From positions 1 to 64,000 of the forward strand of contig NZ_JAGPXT010000006.1 in NCBI RefSeq assembly GCF_018070465.1: a stretch of DNA of 64,000 nt, given 5' to 3'. Below are positions 35,844 through 43,121 of the stretch, piece after piece. Numbering within the stretch: position 1 is the stretch's first letter; every line of letters starts with the position of its first letter. The notes under the pieces are model-generated. The model was not told where the DNA came from, did no database searches, and saw only the letters and a list, made by a program, of their open reading frames with translations. This DNA comes from Micromonospora sp. C95. GTDB taxonomy: Bacteria > Actinomycetota > Actinomycetes > Mycobacteriales > Micromonosporaceae. The translations under genes and the position numbers were made by a program.

Positions 35844-36254
35844 TCAACGGCGGCGCAGCGTCGCGCCGGGGGCCAGAGCGGGCTCGACCATGTCGCGGTA
35901 GTCGCGGGGCAGCTGGACCACCAGTTCGTCGAACTCTCCGCCGGTCACCGCCTCCCGCAGAGTGGTGAAGACCGCCCGGATCGCGTCCTTGGCGGCCGGC
36001 TCCGCCACCCCGGCACGCACGGCGACCCGGGCGACGAACTCGGCGGCACCGAACCGCTCCGCCGCCTCGATGTCCGGTGTCGGGCGCATCGGCAGCCGCA
36101 GCGGGGCCGGCAGCTGTACGGCCAGGTCCAGCACCTCGCCACCGGTCAGCCGCTCGGCAAGCGTCTCCAGCGTCGCCCGGATCAGCTCCGCCGACCGCGA
36201 CGACGAGGTGGCGGTGCGCTGGGCGACCTGGTCGACGAACGTGTCGTAGTTCAT
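35844..36254 (-). CDS. DUF2267 protein
   Basis: Protein of 136 residues formed by two related helical halves (MNYDTFVDQVAQRT... and GAAEFVARVAVRAGV...), the DUF2267 pattern. GGAGGGGG precedes ATG 36254. It is convergent with mcr and divergent from the DUF2795 gene. DUF2267 proteins often sit with stress-related small proteins; biochemical function is unknown. Confidence 0.8.
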   Translation of the reverse strand: MNYDTFVDQVAQRTATSSSRSAELIRATLETLAERLTGGEVLDLAVQLPAPLRLPMRPTPDIEAAERFGAAEFVARVAVRAGVAEPAAKDAIRAVFTTLREAVTGGEFDELVVQLPRDYRDMVEPALAPGATLRRR

Positions 36255-36400
36255 CGCGTACCCCCTCCGGCCCGCGCTTACCCACCGGACCGGTACGGAA
36301 ACGGCGACCGCTTTTCCGTCGACCTCGGCGCGTGAGCTGCCCCGGGTCGGGTATCCGCGCCCGGTCGTGGCCGGATCGAGGCCCGGGAGGAGTCGACACC

Positions 36401-36673
36401 ATGGCGAGTTACGCCGACGTCCTGCAGTACCTGTCCAGCCTGGACTACCCCGCCGGGAAGGACGAGGTGGTGCGCGAGGCCGAACGGGAAGGGGCACCGC
36501 CGGACGTGCTGCAGGCCCTGCGCGCCCTGCCGCCGGTGGATTACGCCAACGGCAACCAGGTGGCCCGGTCGGCGGGCATCGACGCCGCGCCCGAGATCAC
36601 CGACGCGCAGCGCGGCGCCCAGGGGCGCGACAAGCGGCACCAGCGGGTGTCGCAGCACCTGCGCAGCATCTGA
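36401..36673 (+). CDS. DUF2795 protein
   Basis: Protein of 90 residues, helical and soluble. YADVLQYLSSLDYPAGKDEVVREAEREGAPPDVLQALRALPP is the DUF2795 signature. GGGAGGAG precedes ATG 36401. Divergent from the DUF2267 gene, with about 145 bases between the starts. Function unknown. Confidence 0.8.
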   Translation: MASYADVLQYLSSLDYPAGKDEVVREAEREGAPPDVLQALRALPPVDYANGNQVARSAGIDAAPEITDAQRGAQGRDKRHQRVSQHLRSI

Positions 36674-36695
36674 CGCCGCCACCCGCCGACGGACA

Positions 36696-36736
36696 GGGGG
36701 GCGCCCCGGCCACGAACCGCGGCCGGGGGCGCCCCT
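36696..36736 (+). terminator. Hairpin terminator after DUF2795 gene
   Basis: Strong GC hairpin (about 14 bp with one bulged G) 23 bases after the stop codon. Confidence 0.7.
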
Positions 36737-36795
36737 GGGTAACCGCCTGCCCTGGGGGACGCGCCCGAACCGGGTCGCGGCCACCAGGCGGCCGA

Positions 36796-36818
36796 CAGCC
36801 ACCCGAACCGGGTGGCTG
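36796..36818. terminator. Second hairpin before the HhH-GPD gene end
   Basis: Perfect 10-bp inverted repeat CAGCCACCCG with a three-base loop; it may terminate the minus-strand HhH-GPD gene, whose stop is at 36885. Confidence 0.6.
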
Positions 36819-36884
36819 CGTGTTACTGCGAGCAGCTTACCGCACGCCATCAGCCGAACGGACAGCGGGTGCCGACAAAGGGCC

Positions 36885-37547
36885 TCATCCCGCCAGCTCG
36901 GCGTATCGCCCCTCCAGGTCGACCCGGGCCAGCGCGCCGACCAGCCAGGCGAGCCGCTCCGACCCACGACCACCGGCCAGCCCGGCGAGATCCTCGGCCG
37001 AGCGGCCCAACCCGAGCCGCCGGGCAGCCGTCAGCGCCCGCCGGTCGGCCACCGGCGCGACCTCGCCCCACAACGCCTGCACCTCGCGCAGAAACAGGTC
37101 CGCGACCTGGTCGTCCACCCCTGGCAAGGCGGTCAGCAGCGCCCGCTCACGGGCCGGGTCACGGTGCGCCGCCGACCGCAGCCGTCGCAGGTCACCCCGG
37201 TAGTGCCCGACGACCGTACGGGCCAACTCGCCCAGTAGGTCAGCCAGCGCCTCGACGTCACCGCGCTGCCCGCTGTCGCGCAGCGTCCTGACCCGGTCGG
37301 CGTGGGACGAACCGGACAGTCGGGCCGCGCTGTCCCAGCCCGCGTCGGGCAGCGCGTGCGCACCGTCGAGGGCCCGCCGGAAATCTCCCCGGCGGGCCAG
37401 CAGCACCGACAGGCAGAGCACCTGGAACAGGCTGGACGGGTTGTTGGTGACCCGGAAGCCGTACTGCTCGGCGAAGCCCCGGCCACTGCCGGCGAGCCGG
37501 CGCGCCAACCGCTTCCTGTCCTCGATCGTGGCAACCGTGGTGGGCAT
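36885..37547 (-). CDS. HhH-GPD-like (endonuclease III superfamily) protein, probably non-catalytic
   Basis: Protein of 220 residues with the helix-hairpin-helix segment ALPGVDDQVADLFLREV followed by VAPVADRRAL. In EndoIII the hairpin carries a catalytic Lys (GVGxKTA) and a downstream VDTHV Asp. Here Lys is replaced by Gln (DDQVAD), Asp is kept (VADRRAL), and the C-terminal 4Fe-4S cysteines are absent. It may bind DNA without cutting, or be a divergent glycosylase. Start at ATG 37547. Confidence 0.7.
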   Translation of the reverse strand: MPTTVATIEDRKRLARRLAGSGRGFAEQYGFRVTNNPSSLFQVLCLSVLLARRGDFRRALDGAHALPDAGWDSAARLSGSSHADRVRTLRDSGQRGDVEALADLLGELARTVVGHYRGDLRRLRSAAHRDPARERALLTALPGVDDQVADLFLREVQALWGEVAPVADRRALTAARRLGLGRSAEDLAGLAGGRGSERLAWLVGALARVDLEGRYAELAG

Positions 37548-37621
37548 GGGCGGCTGTTACCCGCGCCCAGGGTGAGTAGGCCGGGTTTCGCCGGACCACA
37601 CCTGGCTGCCGGGCCCAGCCT

Positions 37622-38206
37622 TCAGCGGCGGTCCAGCGTCAGTACGCGCACCCCGGAATCCAGCGTCGTGGCATCAACGGGGACGAACAGGGTGGGCTGG
37701 AAGGGACCGGCGAACATCGGAATGCCCGAGCCGATCACGGACGGGTGCTGCTTGATGATGAGCCGGTCGATCTCGGGTAGCAGGCTGTGGGCCAACGTAC
37801 CGCCGCCGACCAGCCAGATGTCCAGCTCGCTGCCGTCCTGCTTGAGGCTGCGGACTCGGTCGAGGGCGTCGGTGCGGACCATCTCGACGGCGGTGCCCGG
37901 CGTTGCCCGCAGGGTGGTGGAGAACACCAGGTGACGCAGGTGCGGATAGGCGTCGTCCAGCCCGGCGTCCAGGCCGAGCTGATAGGACGCCCGGCCCTCG
38001 AGCACGGTGTCGAAGACCTTCCCCGGCCCCTCGAGGCCCAGCGCGGCACGTGCGGGCGCGGGCAACGTCTCCGGGAAGTTGGTCACCATGTAGTCGATCA
38101 GGTCGGCGGGGACCGGGAAGTAGCTCTGGCCGCTTGGGTCCCCGCCGTCCGGGCCAGCGATGAAACCATCGACGGTGGCCGCGACGTAGTAGGTGAGTCG
38201 GCGCAT
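37622..38206 (-). CDS. Dihydrofolate reductase-fold (RibD C-terminal) protein
   Basis: Protein of 194 residues of the RibD_C/DHFR superfamily: RLTYYVAATVDGFIAGPDG at the N-terminus, DIWLVGGGTLAHSLLPE (NADPH phosphate/adenine motif) and HPSVIGSGIPMF toward the end. Substrate unknown. ATG 38206 follows GGAGGG; the longer frame is not needed. It lies 66 bases downstream of the tetR gene on the same strand and may be cotranscribed and autoregulated with it. Confidence 0.83.
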   Translation of the reverse strand: MRRLTYYVAATVDGFIAGPDGGDPSGQSYFPVPADLIDYMVTNFPETLPAPARAALGLEGPGKVFDTVLEGRASYQLGLDAGLDDAYPHLRHLVFSTTLRATPGTAVEMVRTDALDRVRSLKQDGSELDIWLVGGGTLAHSLLPEIDRLIIKQHPSVIGSGIPMFAGPFQPTLFVPVDATTLDSGVRVLTLDRR

Positions 38207-38272
38207 GGGGCCCTCCATCACAGGGTGCTCGACTGTCGGATCGGGGTCGTCGGGGGTTTCGGCCGACCTGGG

Positions 38273-38812
38273 TCACTCGGCGCTCATGAGCCGTGCCAGG
38301 GCGGCTTCCAGCGCGGCGCGGCCGCGTTGCTGTCCCTCGGTCGCGGTGAGTTCGGCGAAGATCATACCGTCGACCAGCGCGAGCGCGGCCGTGGCCACCT
38401 CGCGTGCCGCCGCGACGCCCTGCTCGGTCAGCCGCTGCTCGATGGCACCACGCACCCGGTGCGTGCCGGCCGCCAGGAACTCGCGCAGCTCGGGGCGCCG
38501 TACGGATTCGAGCGCGAGCTCGTAGCGGGCGAGGAGCCGCTCCCGGTCGGCGCTGAGCAACTGTTCGGCCACCCGGGCGAGGTCTGCGGCGAGCGTCCCG
38601 GCGGCGGGGGCGAGAGCCGCCTCGTCCAGCTCGGCCAGCCGATCGACGGCCGCCCGGAGCAGGTCCGCCCGGGTGCGGAAGTAGTAGGAGGTGGAGCCCA
38701 TCGGAAGCCCCGCCTGCCGGTCCACGGCCCGGTGGGTGAGTCCACGTCCACCCGCCCTGGCCAGCGTGGTGATCGCCGCATCCGCGATCACGGTCCGACG
38801 CTCGGTCGCCAC
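38273..38812 (-). CDS. TetR-family transcriptional regulator
   Basis: Repressor-type protein of 179 residues. The N-terminal helix-turn-helix (about 8-50) includes GLTHRAVDRQAGLPMGSTSYYFRTRADLL, typical of TetR. The C-terminal ligand domain is generic. It is divergent from the hydrolase-monooxygenase operon, and an imperfect 30-bp palindrome lies in the 70-base gap, so it very probably controls both directions. Confidence 0.9.
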   Translation of the reverse strand: MATERRTVIADAAITTLARAGGRGLTHRAVDRQAGLPMGSTSYYFRTRADLLRAAVDRLAELDEAALAPAAGTLAADLARVAEQLLSADRERLLARYELALESVRRPELREFLAAGTHRVRGAIEQRLTEQGVAAAREVATAALALVDGMIFAELTATEGQQRGRAALEAALARLMSAE

Positions 38813-38824
38813 GGGCTTCCCCCC

Positions 38825-38854
38825 CCTGCTGCTCTACAGGTGTAGAGTAGCAGG
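38825..38854. promoter_or_regulatory. TetR operator, imperfect 30-bp palindrome
   Basis: The core CTCTACAGGTGTAGAG (38832-38847) is a perfect 7-bp-arm palindrome. Matching continues outward, CCTGCT with AGCAGG, with one mismatched pair. A further half-site CTGTAGAG overlaps the ribosome site region at about 38865-38872. Position between divergent tetR and hydrolase genes fits an operator. Confidence 0.8.
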
Positions 38855-38882
38855 ACCTCGACATCTGTAGAGGAGGAGCCCC

Positions 38883-40088
38883 GTGTCGAACGACTACCTG
38901 GTGCACGTCCTCGTGCTCGGCCTGGCCACCGCCGCCGCGTTGGTTCCACCCGCTCGACCGCGGCTGCTGGCGCGGGCCGCCTTCCTGGCCGGAATGGTCG
39001 TGAACGAGGTGCCGCACCTGTTCCTGGCGCTGCTCGCGGCCTCGACCGCCGCGGCGATCTGGAGCGGAGACCTGCGCACCGACGTGCTGTCGGGCGTCCT
39101 ACTGGCGGGCGCGGTGGCGACCGCGGTGATGCTGATCCTGTTGACCCGCCGGGCCGCCCGTTCGAGGTCCGCCGCCGGCGCCGCACTGCGAGCGGCCGGC
39201 ATAGACCGCGCACCGGCTCGGCGAAGCTGGTGGCGTACCGCCCTCACCCCGCTTCCGATCCGACCCCGTTCCGTGCGGCGACTACGCAACCTGCGCTACG
39301 GCGACCACCGGCGCCAGCGCCTCGACGTCCTGCGACGCCGCGACCGGCCAACGGGTGGGCCGGTGCTGGTCTACTTCCACGGCGGCGGCTACTTCTCGGG
39401 CAGCAAGAACTGGGAGGCTCGTGGCCTGCTGCATCACCTCGCCGCACGCGGCTGGATGTGCGTGAGCGCGACGTACCGGCTCCGCCCCGGGGCGGGTTTC
39501 GAGGAGCACCTCGCCGACGCCGAGGCCGCGATCGCCTGGGCGCGTACGCACGCCGGAGAGCACGGCGCGGACGCCACGACGGTCGTGCTGGCGGGTAGCT
39601 CCGCAGGGGCCCATCTGACCTCTCTCTACACGCTGCGCGCGAAGCCCGAGGAACGGCCTGCCGCGGCGGTCTGCCTCTACGGCTACTACGGCCGTTACTA
39701 CGGCCGCGGCGCCGACGAGGCGGTCACGTCGACCCCGTTCGCGCTGCCGGCATCCGACGCACCGGCCTTCCTGATCGCACACGGAAGCCTCGACAACTAC
39801 ACCTCCGCCGGCACGGCGCGTGCCCTGGCGGACAAGCTGCGGGCCGAGTCGTCGCAGCCCGTGGTCCACGTCGAACTGCCCGGCGGCCAGCACGCGTTCG
39901 ACATCGTCTCCGCCTGGCGGCTGACCGCTGTCATCGACACCCTGGACGCGCTTCTGGCCGACATCGGGGTGGGAGCGGGAGGGACTTCGACCGATCGTGC
40001 CGCCCCGTCACCACCGGCGACGTGCGCCGGGGTACGCCGGGCGAGGGCGTTCGCCCGACCCGGCGAGGGTCACCTGGAGGCGCAATGA
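38883..40088 (+). CDS. Membrane-anchored alpha/beta hydrolase (HSL-type esterase)
   Basis: Protein of 401 residues. Three hydrophobic segments occupy residues about 5-90. The catalytic domain follows with oxyanion motif FHGGGYFSG (166-173), nucleophile Ser240 in GSSAGAHL, Asp304 in HGSLDN and His337 in GGQHAFD, the hormone-sensitive-lipase pattern. GTG 38883 follows AGGAGGAG. It overlaps the monooxygenase gene by four bases (ATGA) and is controlled by the neighbouring TetR site. Substrate unknown, probably a hydrophobic ester. Confidence 0.88.
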   Translation: MSNDYLVHVLVLGLATAAALVPPARPRLLARAAFLAGMVVNEVPHLFLALLAASTAAAIWSGDLRTDVLSGVLLAGAVATAVMLILLTRRAARSRSAAGAALRAAGIDRAPARRSWWRTALTPLPIRPRSVRRLRNLRYGDHRRQRLDVLRRRDRPTGGPVLVYFHGGGYFSGSKNWEARGLLHHLAARGWMCVSATYRLRPGAGFEEHLADAEAAIAWARTHAGEHGADATTVVLAGSSAGAHLTSLYTLRAKPEERPAAAVCLYGYYGRYYGRGADEAVTSTPFALPASDAPAFLIAHGSLDNYTSAGTARALADKLRAESSQPVVHVELPGGQHAFDIVSAWRLTAVIDTLDALLADIGVGAGGTSTDRAAPSPPATCAGVRRARAFARPGEGHLEAQ

Positions 40089-41206
40089 AGGTGCTGATCG
40101 CCGGCGGCGGTGTCGCCGGGTTGACATTCGCGGCGCTGCTGCGTCCCCGGGGCCACCAGGTCACCGTGGTCGATCCCGGCCATGGCAGCGACGACGGCTT
40201 CGCGCTCGCCCTCTGGCCGCACGGGACCCGGGTGCTGCATGCGGTCGGCGTCCATGACCGGCTGGTCGAGCGGGGCCTGCCGATGCGGCGCTACACGGCG
40301 CGGTCGGGGTCGGGGGCCCTGCTCACCACTTCCGGGCCGCCTCCCGACATCGCCCGCCACGGATACCTCGGCACCCTGCCACGCGGCGAACTCGTCGAGA
40401 TGCTGGCCACGGCCTGCGACCACGTGGCGCACCGCACGGGTCGCATCGTGGCCATGGAGCAGCACCCCACCGGCGTCGATGCTCGGCTCGACGACGGAAC
40501 CAACATCGCGGCCGACCTGTTGGTGGGTGCCGACGGCATCGGATCCGCGGTGCGCACCGCGCTCCTCGGACCCCAGCCCCGGCACGACACGGGATGGACC
40601 TGCGCGACGTGGTGGATCGCGGCGGCAGACCACCCGGGCGCCGCCGGTGAGACGGTGGAATTCTGGGGAGCCGGCAGCTTCGTCGGGTGCTACCCGTGCA
40701 AGGGTCGGGCGTGCCTGATCGTCGGCGGCCCCTCGGACACCGTGCGCGGCCCGCAGGCCAGGGCATGGCTGCACCGGACCCTCACCGGAGCGGGACTGCC
40801 CGCCGACCGTCTGCTGCCCCGCTCGGACGACGAGCGTTGGCTGTGGCCCATGACCGATGTGCGTGCCACCCGGTGGGTGCGCGGCCGGGTGGCGCTGGTG
40901 GGGGACGCCGCTGCCGCCTTTCTACCGACCGCCGGAATGGGTGCCTCGGTGGCACTGGAGTCGGCCGCGGCGCTGGCCGACGAGCTCAGCCGGTCCGACG
41001 CCGGCCACGTACCCACCGCGCTGCGCCGCTACGAACGGCGGCGGAAGGGGCGCGTCGAGCGAGCGCAGCGGCAGTCACGCCACTTCGCCCGGGCGCTGTT
41101 CACCTCGTCGAGCACGCTCGCGGGTCTCCGCAACGGGCTCGTCGCCCGGATGTCCGTCGACAGGCTGCTCGCTCCCCTGGTTCGCGACCTCGACCACCCC
41201 GCCTGA
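40085..41206 (+). CDS. FAD-dependent monooxygenase
   Basis: Flavoprotein of 373 residues of the PHBH/group A aromatic hydroxylase type. VLIAGGGVAGLTFAALL binds FAD ADP, DLLVGADGIGSAVR is the DG motif, and VALVGDAAAAFLPTAGMGASVALESA is the GD motif. The ATG overlaps the hydrolase stop (ATGA), so the two products probably act in the same step series, for instance hydrolysis then hydroxylation of a lipid or polyketide. This is inferred from context. Confidence 0.88.
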   Translation: MKVLIAGGGVAGLTFAALLRPRGHQVTVVDPGHGSDDGFALALWPHGTRVLHAVGVHDRLVERGLPMRRYTARSGSGALLTTSGPPPDIARHGYLGTLPRGELVEMLATACDHVAHRTGRIVAMEQHPTGVDARLDDGTNIAADLLVGADGIGSAVRTALLGPQPRHDTGWTCATWWIAAADHPGAAGETVEFWGAGSFVGCYPCKGRACLIVGGPSDTVRGPQARAWLHRTLTGAGLPADRLLPRSDDERWLWPMTDVRATRWVRGRVALVGDAAAAFLPTAGMGASVALESAAALADELSRSDAGHVPTALRRYERRRKGRVERAQRQSRHFARALFTSSSTLAGLRNGLVARMSVDRLLAPLVRDLDHPA

Positions 41207-41221
41207 GCTGCCAGCGACCGC

Positions 41222-42193
41222 CTAGCCGTGGAAGCCGCCGGAACGGTCGCGGGCCTTGAGCCGGACGGTGGGCAGCACCGGTGCGGGCAGCGGCGGGTCC
41301 GGGTCGTCGGCGACGACCCCGAACCGCCGGCCGGCCATCCAGTCCTCCCGGGCGGCGGCGATCTCGTCGTGGTCCCGACCGACGAAGTTCCACCACATCA
41401 CCAGCGGCTCCTCGAACGGCGTGCCACCGAGCAGCATCAGTCGGCTACCCGGCTCACCGCGCAGGCTCAGCGCGTCCCGTCCGGAGCCGAGCCAGAGCAG
41501 CGCCCCGGGGGTCAGCGGCAGGCCGTCGACCTCGCCGGCACCGTCGAGAGCCAGCAGCGCGTACTCGAAGTCACGCCGCAGCGGCAACCCGGTGAGCGCT
41601 GGCCCGGCCAGTTCCAGTTGCGCGCCGAGCAGCGGGGTGTGCACCCGCGCCGGTGAGCGTTCCCCGGCGAGTTCCCCGACCAGCAGGGTGACGTCGAGGT
41701 CCCCGTCGCGCCACCGGGGCAGCTCGGCGTGGTGGGCGAAGTCGGGCGCGCCGGCCCGGGCCCCGTCCGGCAGCGCCACCCACAGCTGCACCCCGTGCAT
41801 CAGGGGCGGGTGCTGCGCCGGTGAGCGTTCGGAGTGGGCGATGCCGTGACCCGAGGTCATCACGTTCAGTTGACCGGGACGGATCGGCTGCTGGTTACCG
41901 AGGCTGTCGCGGTGCAGGATCTCCCCGTCGAGCAGCCAGGACACGGTCTGCAGGCCGGTGTGCGGGTGCGGCGGCACCTCCATGCCGGGCCGCTCGGCCA
42001 CGTCGTCAGGTCCGAAATGGTCGACGAAGCACCAGGCTCCGACCAGCCGGCGGGTGCGCTGCGGCAGGAGCCGGCGCACCGTGGTGTAGCGACCCAGCGG
42101 CACGTCGTGGCCGGGCAGCAGCACGCTGCCGGGATCCACCGTCGCCACACCGGGTGGTCGGGTCTCCGCTGGCATCGCCTCGGCTCGCTCCAC
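41222..42193 (-). CDS. Pirin-family cupin protein
   Basis: Bicupin protein of 323 residues. VPPHPHTGLQTVSWLLDGEILHRDS and TSGHGIAHSER give the His/Glu metal site of the N-terminal cupin. Bacterial pirins include quercetin dioxygenases and regulators of metabolic enzymes; which applies here is unknown. GTG 42193 or the internal ATG 42175 could be the start. It converges with the monooxygenase gene, leaving only 15 bases between them. Confidence 0.88.
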   Translation of the reverse strand: MERAEAMPAETRPPGVATVDPGSVLLPGHDVPLGRYTTVRRLLPQRTRRLVGAWCFVDHFGPDDVAERPGMEVPPHPHTGLQTVSWLLDGEILHRDSLGNQQPIRPGQLNVMTSGHGIAHSERSPAQHPPLMHGVQLWVALPDGARAGAPDFAHHAELPRWRDGDLDVTLLVGELAGERSPARVHTPLLGAQLELAGPALTGLPLRRDFEYALLALDGAGEVDGLPLTPGALLWLGSGRDALSLRGEPGSRLMLLGGTPFEEPLVMWWNFVGRDHDEIAAAREDWMAGRRFGVVADDPDPPLPAPVLPTVRLKARDRSGGFHG

Positions 42194-42402
42194 GGCTCGA
42201 CTCTACGCCCGGGCTCGGGCGCGTACCGGCACACCGTCGGTGACGGTGACGTCGAACTGGTTGACCCCACCGGCGACCCGTACCAGGAGCGGTCCGTCGA
42301 CGCCGGGTAGCCCGACCGGGCGTCGAACCGGTGCCTGAGCTGGCACCCCACGAGCGTCGCGACGCTGGCGTACGGCGTGGTGTAGGGCCGGCTGGACAGA
42401 CA

Positions 42403-42443
42403 GGTACCGGTGCCCGTCGGAGGGAACGGCGGGCACCGGTACC
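42403..42443 (-). terminator. Strong hairpin terminator of the LPXTG gene
   Basis: Perfect 14-bp inverted repeat (42403-42416 and 42430-42443) with a 13-base loop, 32 bases after the stop of the minus-strand LPXTG gene. The remainder of 42194-42402 shows no gene. Confidence 0.8.
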
Positions 42444-42475
42444 TTCGTTCTCCGGGCCCTGCCCGGAATGGTGGG

Positions 42476-43108
42476 TCAGTTCGCGCCACCCGCACCGAAG
42501 CGGTTGCGCCGCCGCCAGGCCACCGTGCCGAGCAGCAGGACGGCACCGGCGGCGACGAGACCGCCGCCGACCTTCATCGGCGTGTCCAGGCTGCTGCCGG
42601 TGACCGGCAGGTGCGGCTTCTTCTTGTGCAGTACCCGCAACTGGGTCGAGGCGGTACGGCCGGACTCCCGCCCGGTCGCGGTGAAGGTGAGCAGGCCGGT
42701 CACCGACGGCTTGTACCGCCGGGTGAAGACCCCTTCGGAGTTGGTCCGGGCGGTGAAGCTCAACGGCGCGCTGGCCTGGAAGGCCACCGGTGCCATGGCG
42801 ACGGTACTGCCGTCGCTGCGCCGGGCCGTACCGGCGGCCGGCGCGGCCAGCGGTGACACCGAGACGACGATGTCCACCGTCTCGTTCGGCCCGAAGTTGC
42901 GGCCGGTCAGGATCACCGTCTCACCGAGGAAGATGGTGGGTCGGTTCACCGTCAGCGACGCCAGCACCGGCGGATACGGCGGTGGCTGGGGCGGATCGGT
43001 GACTGTTGGCGACGGCTGCGGCTGCGGTTGCGCCGCCCCCGCCGCAGCCGGCACGGCCACCACGGCCAGACCGACCGTGAGCGCCATGATGATGCGGGAT
43101 AGCCGCAT
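42476..43108 (-). CDS. LPXTG-type surface protein
   Basis: Secreted protein of 210 residues. Signal peptide 1-26, Pro-rich segment (27-48), then an Ig-like domain (LASLTVNRPTIFLGETVILTGRNFGPNETVDI) of IPT/TIG character. The C-terminus has LPVTG (167-171), a hydrophobic stretch and the basic WRRRNRF tail, a sortase cell-wall sorting signal. GGAGGGA precedes ATG 43108. It lies directly after the DUF4012 gene and is probably cotranscribed. No sortase gene is in the window. Confidence 0.87.
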   Translation of the reverse strand: MRLSRIIMALTVGLAVVAVPAAAGAAQPQPQPSPTVTDPPQPPPYPPVLASLTVNRPTIFLGETVILTGRNFGPNETVDIVVSVSPLAAPAAGTARRSDGSTVAMAPVAFQASAPLSFTARTNSEGVFTRRYKPSVTGLLTFTATGRESGRTASTQLRVLHKKKPHLPVTGSSLDTPMKVGGGLVAAGAVLLLGTVAWRRRNRFGAGGAN

Positions 43109-43121
43109 GGTTCGTTCCCTC

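Noticed and set aside
42203..42436. Possible small gene between pirin and the LPXTG gene
   Set aside because: Arg-rich composition, no ribosome site, and it runs through the strong terminator hairpin at 42403-42443.
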